62,738 bases of DNA from Chrysochromulina tobinii (lineage: Eukaryota > Haptophyta > Prymnesiales > Chrysochromulinaceae), in assembly GCA_001275005.1 (NCBI GenBank), contig JWZX01003380.1, forward strand, positions 1-62,738, in the 5' to 3' direction. This document shows positions 33,736 through 44,323 of this stretch, piece after piece; positions within the stretch are counted from its first letter, which is position 1, and every line of letters begins with the position of its first letter. The translations under genes and the position numbers were made by a program. The notes under the pieces were generated by a model, which saw only the letters and a program-made list of their open reading frames with translations, had not been told where the DNA came from and searched no databases.

Positions 33736-34821
33736 GCTGGTATGGGCGCGCTCGACATGGCGCTCGTCGCCACCCGATACAGTACGACACTCGTTCCACG
33801 GCGCTATCTCGCGGAGCACCGGAGATCCGAGATCCTACTGAGGACGGGACTGAGGCTCGAGCGCGTTTTTGGATAGTCCGCGCAATTGCGTCCGCGCATG
33901 GGGTAATCTTTCAGATACAATTATTCAAAGGTTTCAAACCTCTCGTCAATCGTGCTATCGAAGTATACGACCCTGATCCCTGTCGACCCTCTCGTCGCTC
34001 CTTCCTCTCGGGAGGCTCCGCCGTCCGCGCGGTCCGCGCGACAATGCTCCGCGAGCTTATACCGCGAGCGCCCGCGTTCGGAAAAAACCTGCACGTATTC
34101 AGCTCGGACCGGCGGGGGCGGGGAACAACCCGCGGGGCGTCCCGCGCGTCCAGCGCGGCACGCGTGTCCTCGGCGGCACGACTCACGAGCGCTTGCGGTG
34201 TCTTCGCATGTGTCTTCGGTGCCGGGCCGGGGCTCGAACGAGTAAAGTAGGGGGCAGCCCCGGCAAGGGCGGATCACCCGTTAACGCGCCCGACGACTCG
34301 CTGTGAGGGAGAAACGATGGGGGGTGTGAGTCGCATTGCATCTCGTACAGACAAGTACTGATCACAAGGAACACCAGAGGGCGCCTCTGCTTTGACCCAA
34401 AGGGGTAGGGGGAGGTATTCTTTCTGGATCGTCACTCACCTACGTCCCCACCACGCTAGTACACGCTTTGATTGGAATATGGAAATAATTGGATTTTGCA
34501 TTTTCATGGATCTTTTTACCTGAGTGATTGACCCAAAGGGGTAGGGGGAGGTATTCTTTCTGGATTCACACACTATCCCCACCACCTGATTTTGAACTCA
34601 GTGTGCAAGAGCTCAGTAGTGCTAATAGTGCGTGACCTAGTAAACGAACACACATCTCACATGGTAAGCCGTGACTGTTGTGCAGCGTGCAGTGTCGGGT
34701 CGCGGTCCGGGCTCAACGCGGGGCGGGATGAGATATGGATGCCTTGTCCCTTTGAAGCACGGCGCGGCAGTAGCAAGGCAGAGCGTTCTCCAGTCTCGGG
34801 CAGGCTGTCGTGCGCACAGCC
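33736..34821. other. Intergenic, over 1 kb, with a direct repeat
   Basis: This lies between the stop of the OTU-like gene and the stop of the small LRR gene. No coding gene was recognised. It contains the 38-bp direct repeat listed separately. Confidence 0.5.
34392..34565. repeat. Pair of 38-bp direct repeats
   Basis: An identical 38-bp sequence beginning TTGACCCAAAGGGG occurs at 34392-34429 and 34528-34565. The starts are 136 bp apart and the intervening ~98 bp is AT-rich. Each copy is followed by a diverged CACT...TCCCCACCAC. It may be a tandem duplication of a ~136-bp segment or the ends of a small non-autonomous element. Confidence 0.8.
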
Positions 34822-35511
34822 TCATTTGCCGTCTATCACAAGGGCATTGAGACTGCCGGGGGGGGCCTTCGATTCCGCGGGCCTCTGGTCATACGCCTTC
34901 GTGATCGCGGACCGCGCCTCGGCTGATAGCGGATTGCCAGTCACGAAGAGCGTCGTGAGGCTCGGGCAGCCCTCCGCGAGCGCTTGGGCGAGCGCCTTGC
35001 CGCCGCGATCGCCAATCTTGTTCTTGTGCAGTGAGAGGTAGGTGATGCTCTTGTTTGTCTTGAGCTGCTCGGCGATCACCTCGGCGGCGGCATCGCCCAG
35101 ATCATTGTCCGCGAGCGTCAGCTTGGCGATAGGGACGCTGGCGGTGTTCAGCATCGAGGCAATCGCGGCTGCATCTGCGTCCTTGAGTCCTTGATGGCCC
35201 ATGTCGACCGTGTCTCGCACGACCTTGGGGGTAACTCCGGAACGAAAGGACACAACCGCCGGGCCTGGGGCCACTTGGCGTGCAGCCACTGGGGTGGGGT
35301 CACTGTCATCTTCATCCTCAGCGTCAAGGCCATCCTCCATAGTTCCTTCGTGGAACTCGCTCGTTCCCAGTAAGTCACGGCTATGGCGGCCCCTGCGGGC
35401 CTGTTTCTTCGGGTCCGTCGGCTTGAGGCCTGTGGTGACGCCCTCGACCGACCCTGGCCGGTCTAGCTTTGACATCATCGCGTTCATCTGATCCTCAAGG
35501 TGGGTCGCCAT
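34822..35511 (-). CDS. Small leucine-rich-repeat (RNI-type) protein
   Basis: About 229 residues from the ATG at 35511 (MATHLEDQM); the frame is open further 5' but has no earlier ATG. The N-terminal half is polar and disordered, with an acidic stretch (DAEDEDDSD). The C-terminal ~100 residues form ribonuclease-inhibitor-like repeats: IAKLTLADNDLGDAAAEVIA, ITYLSLHKNKIGDRGGKAL, LTTLFVTGNPLSAEA. Such repeats mediate protein binding. No enzymatic domain is present. It is head-to-head with the phosphate translocator gene. Confidence 0.75.
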   Translation of the reverse strand: MATHLEDQMNAMMSKLDRPGSVEGVTTGLKPTDPKKQARRGRHSRDLLGTSEFHEGTMEDGLDAEDEDDSDPTPVAARQVAPGPAVVSFRSGVTPKVVRDTVDMGHQGLKDADAAAIASMLNTASVPIAKLTLADNDLGDAAAEVIAEQLKTNKSITYLSLHKNKIGDRGGKALAQALAEGCPSLTTLFVTGNPLSAEARSAITKAYDQRPAESKAPPGSLNALVIDGK

Positions 35512-35741
35512 GGTGCTGGCTCTGCAAGTAGTGGCCGCTGCACGTCGGAAGACCGCCGCCGCACAAGAGTCGCACAAGACGTTACGGATGTGCAAACTTG
35601 CCACGACGGTATTGACAACAGTTCGAAACGCGTGACGAAGGCTTCGGAAGTCGGTTCATCTCGTTGATCTGGCCGTCACGCCAGCGCATCTGCGAAACGG
35701 CGCAATCTCATTTTGCGCGATCACGGCGTACAGATATCTTA

Positions 35742-36863
35742 ATGCCGACGCGCTTTTTGGTAGTCGTCTCGTTCGGCGCCGCCGCCGCATTCTCGCCGGC
35801 GGCCAGCCGCCCGGCGACGCTTGGTGCCCGTGCGCCCGCAATGGTGCGCTTGGCGTCGCTGCCGCGCTTCGCCGAGTCGCCCTTGATGCAGGCAGACGCA
35901 GCGGCGGCCAAGGCTGCCCCGGCGAACGCGGCGAAGGCCGGCATGATGGAGACGGTCACCACTGGTATCTTCTTCACTCTCTGGTATATCTTCAACATCG
36001 GCTACAACATCTACAACAAGAAGGCGCTCAACGCTCTGCCGCTCCCATACACGATGGCAGCGCTGCAGCTCTTCGTGGGCATCCCGTACTGCGCGCTGCT
36101 GTGGGCGACGGGCCTGCGCAAGGCTCCCAAGCTATCCGTTGACAATGTCAAGACGCTCATCCCGGTCTCGCTTGGCCACCTTGGCACGCACATCGGCGCC
36201 GTCGTCTCGCTCGGCGCTGGTGCCGTCTCGTTCACGCACATCATCAAGGCGTCGGAGCCAGTCGTGTCAGCCATCCTCTCGTTCCTGCTGCTCGGCGCGG
36301 TGTCGTCGTGGCAGACGTACTTGACGCTCCTCCCGGTCGTCGGCGGTGTCGCCCTCGCCTCCCTCAAGGAGCTCTCCTTCACGTGGGTCGGCTTCATTGC
36401 CGCGATGGGCTCCAACCTGTCGTCTGCCCTGCGCGGCATCCTGGCGAAGAAGACGATGGGTGGCGGCGTGGGCGAGAATATGGACGAGGCGAACCTGTAC
36501 GCGGTGCTGACCATCCTCGCATTCATCGCCATCCTGCCCATCTCGCTCGCGATTGAGTCGCCCGCCGCTATCTCGGCATGCATTGCCAAGGCCACCGCGT
36601 CAGGGCTCACGCCCACCTACTTATGGACGCAATCCCTCCTCGCGGGCGCCTTCTACTACCTCTACAACGAGGTCGCCTTCCTCGCGCTTGGCCGCGTCAA
36701 CCCGGTCACGCACGCGGTCGGCAACACCGTCAAGCGCGTCGTGATCATCGTGGCTTCGGTCATCGCGTTCAAGACGCCGATCTCAACGCAGGGTATCATC
36801 GGCTCCACGATCGCGATTGTGGGCACGCTTCTCTACTCGATCTCCAAGACGAAGTTTGGCTGA
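35742..36863 (+). CDS. Plastid triose-phosphate/phosphate translocator family protein
   Basis: 373 residues from the ATG at 35742. This is a drug/metabolite-transporter-fold antiporter of the plastid phosphate translocator family, which exchanges triose phosphates or related sugars for inorganic phosphate across a plastid envelope membrane. The N-terminus (MPTRFLVVVSFGAAAAFSPA) is a signal peptide followed by a transit-like segment, as in secondary plastids. The core shows FFTLWYIFNIGYNIYNKKAL, then SLGAGAVSFTHIIKASEPV, and C-terminal FYYLYNEVAFLALGRVNPV then VGNTVKRVVIIVASVIAF. These are strong family signatures, including the substrate-binding Lys and Arg regions. The exact substrate cannot be fixed by inspection. 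No introns are apparent. Confidence 0.92.
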   Translation: MPTRFLVVVSFGAAAAFSPAASRPATLGARAPAMVRLASLPRFAESPLMQADAAAAKAAPANAAKAGMMETVTTGIFFTLWYIFNIGYNIYNKKALNALPLPYTMAALQLFVGIPYCALLWATGLRKAPKLSVDNVKTLIPVSLGHLGTHIGAVVSLGAGAVSFTHIIKASEPVVSAILSFLLLGAVSSWQTYLTLLPVVGGVALASLKELSFTWVGFIAAMGSNLSSALRGILAKKTMGGGVGENMDEANLYAVLTILAFIAILPISLAIESPAAISACIAKATASGLTPTYLWTQSLLAGAFYYLYNEVAFLALGRVNPVTHAVGNTVKRVVIIVASVIAFKTPISTQGIIGSTIAIVGTLLYSISKTKFG

Positions 36864-37579
36864 GCCTTGGGTCTGCTGCGAGGGTGCCGGACGACGTGTG
36901 TGCGCAATTCGGCTGAGCGGCGGGCGCTGGCACGGGTGAACAGGGGTGCCACGATGCCACATACGTGTGCCGGCGCTACTGTGTTGCCGCCTGTTCATGT
37001 GCGGCTGCGCGTCGCCGTCGGCCCGTGGCGCGTGGGCACGGTCGAGTGGACCCCGTGTTTTGTCTCTCTGCGAGTATCGTATTCGTATCGTATGCGTTCG
37101 AGCATGAGCTGCGTTGTGCTGCACTTAAGCTTTATCGTAACTAAATGGACAAAGCGAAAGGCGCAGCACATCTCTGATCTCACGCAACCTTCAACGCAAC
37201 CCTGTAGTACCGGCCGAACGTACCGCGTCCGCGAAACTGAAACTCGTAGATCCGGCGGTACGTCGTACTCGTAGTCGCGCGGTACAGGAGCGGGGGAGGT
37301 TCAAGGGTGCGGTCCGAAGCGGACGGAGCTGCGAGCTCGGACCTCCGTGCTCTGACGGGGAGGCAGCGGCCGAGGCCAGACGGACGAGCAGCCAGGGCCC
37401 CGCCCTGTCCGCTCAGTCCCCCGCCTCTCGCTGCCTATGTGTGAGTGTCCGCCTGACCTTCCCATGCGGTAGTGGCTGGTGCCACTGGACGCTTGCGGTC
37501 TGCTGCCTGGTGTGGTCAAACTCACTGCCCAGCCGCCCGCGTCGCACCCTCGGGCGGTACCGGTAGGCTGTGTGGGTGT
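36864..37579. other. Intergenic, convergent
   Basis: About 700 bp between the translocator stop and the stop of the IMP1-like gene. Nothing was recognised. Confidence 0.5.
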
Positions 37580-37914
37580 CTATGGGTTGTCGTTGTTCGC
37601 AGCTGGCGCGGACAGCTCTTGTGGTTTCGGTTCCTCACTTTGACCGTCCGTTCGCGATCCCTTCTCTGGCTGCGCCATCGTCTGTAATTCCAGCTGCGGT
37701 AGTGCCGCCGGGCTTTCAGGCTGCAGCGGCGCTGTGTCAACCGGCAGCGGCAAGTGCGGAGGCGGCAGCGCTGCAGCCTCCGGCGGCGTTGCAGCCTGCG
37801 CCAACGGCGGCGTGGCGACCTCCGGCGGCTGCGGTGCTAGTTGTTGCTCCAGCTGTTGAAACGACACCTTCGGCGTTGGAGGAGGCGGCTCAACTTTCTG
37901 CGGATCTTGCAGGA

Positions 37915-37985
<71 letters not shown>

Positions 37986-38872
37986 TTCTGCTCCTTCTGC
38001 TGCTGTTGCTGCTGTTGCTGCTGCTGTTGCTGCTCCTCCTCCTCCTCCTCCGCAGCTGTGTTGGATGGCGGGGCTTCTGGTCTCCCTGCTACATCCTCGG
38101 CCGTGCGCAGCAGCTTCTGCCGCCAAGCGCTCGCCACGCCCTCATCGTCGATGGCTGGACGTGTCGAGGCTGGCTCGTCGGCCACTCGCATGTCGACGCT
38201 GGCTCGACCGCCTATGTCGGGACTGCCTGTGGCCCGCCGGAGGGGACCGTCCGAAGGCTCGTGCACTGGCATTGAGAGCGGCGATGGTGCCGGCGGTGGC
38301 CGCTCACGAGTGATCCAGCACATCTCTCGCAGCGGCCACACCTTGGCGAAGACGATGCCACGGATCAGCGCCAGAGGCACTGGCCCGTAATAGCGCGAGT
38401 CTGTCGAGTCTCGCTCGTTGTCACCTTGCAGGAAGCAGTGGCCGCGGGGTACGATGATGCCGTTATAGTCGGTCGGCATGCCCGGCCTGCGCGGGAAGTG
38501 TACAATGTCGCCCGGCATCCCACAAATGCGTTTGCAAACCGTCGATGTTGGGTCGGTCGGTGATGCGCAAACGACCACGTCGCCACGCTGTGGCTCCACG
38601 ATGGTGAATAGCTCGTTGCCCGTGGGCCACATAAGCACATTGTCGCCTGACTCACCGAGTGTCGGCAACATCGATGGGCCTATGCACTGCATGTTGGTCA
38701 GGATGTAGGTGTTGACAAAGGCGACTACAGCGCCAAATTTGGCGAGCTCAATGATCTGCTCCACGTCATCCGCTGAAGACTCTGCTGCCGGTGGGGCCTC
38801 ACGCTGTGGCATGCGACTTCCATTGTGACTACTACGAGCGCGGCGGAGCACTGCGACGGCTCGCCTGCGCAT
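37580..38872 (-). CDS. Mitochondrial inner membrane peptidase (IMP1-like) with polyQ C-terminus
   Basis: About 430 residues from the ATG at 38872, which begins an arginine-rich presequence (MRRRAVAVLRRARSSHNGSR). This is an S26-family signal peptidase of the IMP type, which trims sorting signals at the inner mitochondrial membrane. The catalytic serine is Ser67 in GPSMLPTL and the general-base lysine is Lys114 in VCKRICGMPGD. Box E is GDNERDSTDSRYYGPVP. The family is normally about 160-200 residues. Here the conserved ~190 residues are followed by about 240 residues of low complexity: an acidic run, a long glutamine tract and a Pro/Ala-rich tail. The frame is open upstream of 38872 but lacks an ATG. 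Confidence 0.85.
37915..38050 (-). repeat. CAG repeat tract encoding polyglutamine and polyglutamate
   Basis: About 22 uninterrupted CAG units (read as CTG on the plus strand) are followed by mixed CAG/CAA/AAG units and then GAG units. It encodes the glutamine/glutamate tract of the IMP1-like protein. Confidence 0.9.
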
Positions 38873-39096
38873 CGCTGGCGTCGGGAGCAGCGTGACGTGT
38901 GAAAGGCCAAAGGGCTTCGAGGTGAGCACGGAGCTCGCACTCGGAGCTGACCTTTCCACAGTTTCGACCGACTTTAGAAAGAAGACACGCGGCCGCAGCC
39001 CCAAAGCACTTGCACTAGGACTTGCGCATCTTTTAGTACTCGTCACATGACAATCATGACATAAGATATGATCACCGCGAACTCATAGTGATAGTC

Positions 39097-40807
39097 TCAT
39101 ACCCGGCCCCGAACACAGCTGCGGCCTCTTGACTTGGCACTCAGAAGCTCGAGCTCGGTGAACTCGAATTCATGCTCCTCACCGCTGGCCATGCCCGGCG
39201 GCGCCTGAAACTCCATCAGCTTGTCGTCGAAGAGGGGGAACACGAGGCCGAATTTCTCCAGCTTAGGCGTGGCAGCGAGCTGATGGGCGGTCAACTGATA
39301 TGTATGCTCTTGGCCCGCGCGCATTCCCTCCGGTGCAACGAACTGCATGGGCCGGTCGTCGACCGTCCACACAAACTTCTCGCCGCCGTGGACCGGTAGC
39401 GGGATGTTGACGCAGAAGAGCTCGCATTCGGCTGCTGCGCGCTCGGCCGCCTCGGCCGCCTCGGCCGCCTGCTGTACGGCAAACAGCCGATTCGCCTCGA
39501 CCCGATCCGCCGCCGCCTTGTCTGCTGCCTCCTGAGCCGCCTTGGCCTCCCTGACCCTCTGCAACGCCTGGGTTGCCTGAGCCTCAGCCGCCGCCTTGGC
39601 CTCGGCCGCTGCCTTGGCCTCGGCCGCCGCCTGAGCCTCGGCCGCCGCCTCGTCCTCTCCGGCCATCACGTCCACGATCACGTTTGTCACCACCGCGTCC
39701 GCACCGTGTGAACGCAGATCATGCCGCAGGTCAATGTGTAGGGTGAGCACGAGGATCGTCAACGCGGTGATGGTGACATACTGCGTGATGGCATTGTATA
39801 AAGAAAGGCCTATCGACGGGCAGACGTCGTCGGGCGGGTCCAAGAGACGCGTCATGGTTGCATTGTCCTCATCGCGCCAGCGCTCGCAGTACTCCGTGCT
39901 TCTCCGAAGTACCTCGATACATGCACTGAGGGAGTAGAAGGTGGTCCCACGAGCCTCGTGCGGACCCAAAGCCGACGTCTCGCACGACATCTCGTAGAGA
40001 TATGTGGTGGGCACGTGCGCCAACATGCAGATGTTGATGAACACTGTGGCGAATCCCTTGGCTCGCTTCGATTGTAGTAGCGTGCTGCGCAGCTCGGGCG
40101 GGGTTGAAGGGCATTTGCCCGCCTTATCGAGCTTGACGAGCTCGCCAATGACGTCTGTGCGCGTGAACCGGTGCGGATGTCAGATATTGGGCTTTGCGAA
40201 AGGCGGCGTGCACAGCAGAGATTTAGGCCAGTCCGAGGGCCAGCGTCCGCAGCTCACATGCATTGATGGCCATCGCCACAGTCGACCCGGCGAACGCCGC
40301 GATAGTTGTGTAAGTGTGGATGGCGATGAGCCCTGGTGCTTGGAGGTGGATGGCGATGTGATCGGTCCACGCAGTCATCGGGAAGAAGAACCCACTCAAC
40401 CAGAAGAACACCTTCATGACTTGGCCAAATCGCTCGTACCTGCCTGAGCACATGCAAACGAGCACCCGATGCCCAAAGCGCTCGGAGAGTTGCGGCACTT
40501 TCATGACAGCGCCAACCTCGTGCAGCCAGCGCTCTGTGACATTTCCAATTAAAACAAGAGTGATGCCCACACAGGTCATACCAACCCCGAACCACCAATA
40601 GCTTCCGCCCTCTCGTGCTGCTTGAGTCACAAACGGAAATCGCAGGCCATCGAAGTACTGCTCCTCGGCGTGGCTGATGATAAGTGTGCCGGGTACCACG
40701 AAGGCAACAAGTGTACCGAGAAGCGGAAGGAGAATTCGTCGAAGCAGCAAGGAGCTCATCTGCCGCTCCGAGCAACATTCCACGTCGACCTGTATGCTGC
40801 ACTCCAT
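39097..40807 (-). CDS. Six-TM protein with coiled coil and two VPxG-type C-terminal domains (two exons)
   Basis: About 535 residues. Exon 1 (40807-40258) encodes four hydrophobic helices. An in-frame GT-AG intron (40257-40155, donor GTGAGC, 103 nt) leads to exon 2 (40154-39097) with two more helices (FATVFINICMLAHVPTTY, YVTITALTILVLTL). The six-helix arrangement resembles Frag1/DRAM/TMEM150-type proteins, but the match is weak. An Ala/Glu/Lys coiled coil follows (repeated AAAEAKAAAEA). Then come two tandem copies of a short beta motif, MQFVAPEGMRAGQEHTYQL and MEFQAPPGMASGEEHEFEF. The same motif type occurs in the protein at 472-1590. The function is unknown. The architecture suggests a membrane anchor with a cytosolic binding module (inference). 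Confidence 0.72.
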
Positions 40808-41379
40808 CTCGACTTCGCTTTCTTATCTTCTCCTGCCGCTTGGACCCAACTGTTTGTGTGTGTGTGAACGGAGCTGTGAATATTCGGAAGGGAATTTTTG
40901 AAGGATGATTGCCATCATGATTATATTCCAACGGGAGACACGTTTCAGATTGCGCCGTCACCTCGTTGTGACCTCGTTGGCGAGATTCTCGATTCTCAAG
41001 CGAATCGAACTGGTGCCATTCTTGTCTCATGTCTGCGTGGCTGAGATGTGTGCCGATGAGACAGTGAGAGCTGCGTGGTTTCACGAGTCAAACACCGCGA
41101 TCAAGTCTACGCCTTGTTGATGTGGTTGTTGACGTGGAGAGGGCGTCATGACGTGAGAGGGCGTACATAGCTCATAGGCGTTGCGGCGTCCGGCTCCGGG
41201 GGGCGGGCGTGGCGCGTGCCCGTGCGTGGGCCCGGCCGTGCGCGCCGTTACCCGTTTCGCGTTTGTCGATCGGAGCTCGATACTCGTTCACAGGAACAGT
41301 CACTCCTCGTAACCCTACACCGTCCTAGTCTACTAGTACGGTCAACCTTGCGTTGTGTATTCTGCCTTATCTATACCGG
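40808..41379. other. Intergenic
   Basis: This is upstream of the six-TM gene and downstream of the coiled-coil gene, both on the minus strand. No gene was recognised. Confidence 0.5.
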
Positions 41380-44223
41380 CTAAAAGGACGCCTCTGGACC
41401 CTCCGACTGTCTCGAGGCCGGCCGCTGTGGCTGCTTGGGCGGCGAGATTCCACGACTCGCCGAGCGAAGCGCAAGCGGTGAATCAGAGCCAGCAGTGGGA
41501 GTGGCGACACCTCGACCTCCAGCATCAACGCGAACAAAGAGAGAACGAGATGGCTGCACCTTCGGGGTTGTGTCCGTGCGCTTGACGTTTGGAGTGCGCA
41601 GAGCGGTGGCGGACAAGGCCGCAGCCGCGTAGGCAGGAAGAGGAGACGGAAGCTGTCCCGTATAGCCATATTGAGAGGCGGCAGGGGCGTCAGACTTTGC
41701 TTCACCGCGCGGAGTGGACATGGGGCTGCTGCGTCGGGGACTGGCATGACCACCTGTCTTCTCGAAGCGGCCTTCCGAGATCGCGCCAAGATTTAGCCGT
41801 GGGACTCCAGAGTCGGCCACGCCGTCGATGCGTTTGGCATTGTCGGATAGCGTGACGCGCGCAGATCCGGGCGGCACATAGACATATGTGCTCGGTGGCG
41901 GCGGAGTTGCTGCTCGGGGAGGAGTACTGAAAGCGGTGCGTTGTGGCGTACTCGTAGCGGTTGGTAGCGGCGTGGCGTAATGTGGCGTACTCTTTGAGGA
42001 TGGCAGCGAGGCTTGTGGTGTGCTCGTTGTGGATGGCAGCGGCTTGGGGGTTGTCCGCTGGTGAGAGCTGCTCCTCTCTGTACGTTCAGCCGCTGCTCGA
42101 TCCGCGGTGCCTCGCTCTGGGGCCGCACGCGTCGAGGAGGCAGACGCAGCGTTTCGACTGGGTCCAGCGGCATTTACATCCCGTTGCTTCAGCAGAGCCT
42201 CAAGAGCTGAGATCTGGCGCGTTGCCAAATTGAGTTGTCGTTCCGCCAGCTGCCTACCACGCTCTTCGGCCGCACGCTGACTGTCGATGTGCTTCGCTTG
42301 CTGGTCACCGATCTTCTCCTGTTGGCTCAACTGTTGCTCGACATGGCGTCGTGCCGCCGACTCTGCCTTAGCGAGCTTCTGGTGCTGCTCGATTTCGGCA
42401 CGTGCCTCGCTCAGATCCGTCTGCAGTGCCCCACCCGCTAGTCGTGCCTCCTCGAGCCTCTCTGCGTATTCATCGCGCTCACGCCATGCAGCCTCCGCAT
42501 CTCTCCTCGCGAGTTCAGCTTCTGCCCTGGCCATCTCTGCCTCCCTCTTCGCCGTGTCGGTCTTATCGAGTTCACGCCGTGCGGCCTCCGCATCTCTCCT
42601 CGCGGCATCGGCTTCTCTCCTCGCGGTTTCAGCTTCTGCCCTGGCGATCTCTGCCTCTCTCTTCGCCGCGTGGAGCTCCTCACGTCCCTGGCGGCTGACC
42701 CGCGCAACCTCGGCGTCATATTCAGCGTCGCGCTTCGCCAAGGCTTGAGTGGCTGCACGTGTCGCTGCCTCTTCGACGGCAGCTTGCAGGTCCTCCTTGG
42801 TCATCGGACTCCTCGTCGGCGGGGCTCGCGACGGGGAGTGCGCGAGCTGGAGCTGCTGCTGCCGGGGGGTATGCGGAAGCCGCTGAGGGCTAGTGAGCTC
42901 GGTGTGCATGGAGAGCCGAGAGGAAGGCCACCTTGTGGCTTCGGGCTCGGCGTCTAAAGGCTGAAGCGCGAAAGAGGCAGAGAGGGAGTGAGCAGCGAGG
43001 GCCGCCGCATGCTCGGCAGCTTCTTTTGCAGCCACCATCTCCCTTGCCGCTGCCTGCTGCACAGCTTCTGCACGCGCCGCTTCCGCCCTTTCTGCCCGAG
43101 CCATAGCCGCCTCCGCCTGTGCCTTGCTCGCTTCTGCTTCATGAAGCGCCACGGTGAGCTGCCGCCGCACCGAGGCCGCATCAGCAGCAGCCTCGCGCTG
43201 TAGCTGAGCCGCGCTTGCATCGGCAAAGGTGCTGCGGTTGCGGAGAGCCTCCAGATCTCGTCGTGCGTCCTCGAGCTCTTTGCGCAACGCTGCCGACTCG
43301 CTCCGCACCTCCTGGTAGCATGCCGCCTCGCGGGCAGCACCCTCTGCCTCCCGTCTGGCTATTTCCGCGAATGCTGCGCTCAATTGCTTCGAGAGTGAGT
43401 TCGCTTCCCGCCGTGCCTCCTCCGATTCACCACGGGCCGCCTGCGCTTCTCGCCGGCCTCGGTCAGCTTCACGGCGTGCAGCCGCCTCCGAGACCGCGCA
43501 CTCGCGCCTCGCGGCTCGCGCGCCCCGCGTAGCGGCCTCGCACGCCTCGGCCTCAGCCTCACGGAGCGCCGCGCTCATCTCGCGACGCACCACACTGAGC
43601 TCAAGACGCGAGTGCATCGCAGCAGCAGCAGCAGCATCGGCAGCGGCTGCCTTGGCAGCGTTCGCAAGTGTCGTGGCGCTCGGGCTCGTTGCGGCTGCGA
43701 ACACCCGCCAGTGATCGAGGGCACGTGCACAGCTAGTGCCGAGAGCATGCCGCACTGCTGATCGCAGCACGGCATGCCGGATGCCACGCTTTGCCTCCTG
43801 AGCCGCCATGAGCTCCCGAAGCTCCATTGCTTCAAGGTCTTCTCGTGCTGCACTCAGCTCTTGATCGACGGCCGCGGAATCGGAGCAGCGCGAACGCCCC
43901 CGTCGTCCACTGCTACTCGATCGAACACCCTTGGACGAACGCCAACCAAAGTCAGCCTCATCCCCACTATCGAGGCGCGGCTCCTCCTCTTCAGCGAGGA
44001 CGGTGCGCACTGACGCCGAGTTTGTGAAGCCGGAGGAACCGCATGATGCAATGCTGCTGGTGAAAGTCGCACGCTCCAGTCGATGTAGCACCGTGTCGAT
44101 GTCCTCGGACGGTGTCGCGCTGCGCATGCCGCACGCGCGCGCCCGAACTGGACTGCGTCCAGCGTTGGTGATCGAGTCAATTTTTGCCGGCGCGGCGCGC
44201 GCTTCTTGACGCTTTGCGCACAT
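41380..44223 (-). CDS. Long coiled-coil protein
   Basis: About 947 residues from the ATG at 44223 (MCAKRQEARAAP). The frame is open far upstream, but that stretch is antisense to the first exon of the ADP-ribosyltransferase gene and is not credited. Residues ~130-250 contain a helix-rich segment with RALDHWRVFAAA. The middle ~400 residues are continuous Ala/Arg/Glu coiled coil with near-regular AEARREADAARRDAE-type repeats. The last ~250 residues are Ser/Thr/Pro-rich and disordered. There are no catalytic motifs or membrane segments. A cytoskeletal, centrosomal or flagellar-root role is plausible but inferred from composition only. Confidence 0.75.
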   Translation of the reverse strand: MCAKRQEARAAPAKIDSITNAGRSPVRARACGMRSATPSEDIDTVLHRLERATFTSSIASCGSSGFTNSASVRTVLAEEEEPRLDSGDEADFGWRSSKGVRSSSSGRRGRSRCSDSAAVDQELSAAREDLEAMELRELMAAQEAKRGIRHAVLRSAVRHALGTSCARALDHWRVFAAATSPSATTLANAAKAAAADAAAAAAMHSRLELSVVRREMSAALREAEAEACEAATRGARAARRECAVSEAAARREADRGRREAQAARGESEEARREANSLSKQLSAAFAEIARREAEGAAREAACYQEVRSESAALRKELEDARRDLEALRNRSTFADASAAQLQREAAADAASVRRQLTVALHEAEASKAQAEAAMARAERAEAARAEAVQQAAAREMVAAKEAAEHAAALAAHSLSASFALQPLDAEPEATRWPSSRLSMHTELTSPQRLPHTPRQQQLQLAHSPSRAPPTRSPMTKEDLQAAVEEAATRAATQALAKRDAEYDAEVARVSRQGREELHAAKREAEIARAEAETARREADAARRDAEAARRELDKTDTAKREAEMARAEAELARRDAEAAWRERDEYAERLEEARLAGGALQTDLSEARAEIEQHQKLAKAESAARRHVEQQLSQQEKIGDQQAKHIDSQRAAEERGRQLAERQLNLATRQISALEALLKQRDVNAAGPSRNAASASSTRAAPERGTADRAAAERTERSSSHQRTTPKPLPSTTSTPQASLPSSKSTPHYATPLPTATSTPQRTAFSTPPRAATPPPPSTYVYVPPGSARVTLSDNAKRIDGVADSGVPRLNLGAISEGRFEKTGGHASPRRSSPMSTPRGEAKSDAPAASQYGYTGQLPSPLPAYAAAALSATALRTPNVKRTDTTPKVQPSRSLFVRVDAGGRGVATPTAGSDSPLALRSASRGISPPKQPQRPASRQSEGPEASF

Positions 44224-44323
44224 ATGGGATCGCCCCCCAAAAAGCCAAAATAGCCCGATACTTGTGAAACAGAAAGTAGAGAGTGAGCGCGTGAAGCAGT
44301 TTCGCAGTTTCAGGTCGAATTGA

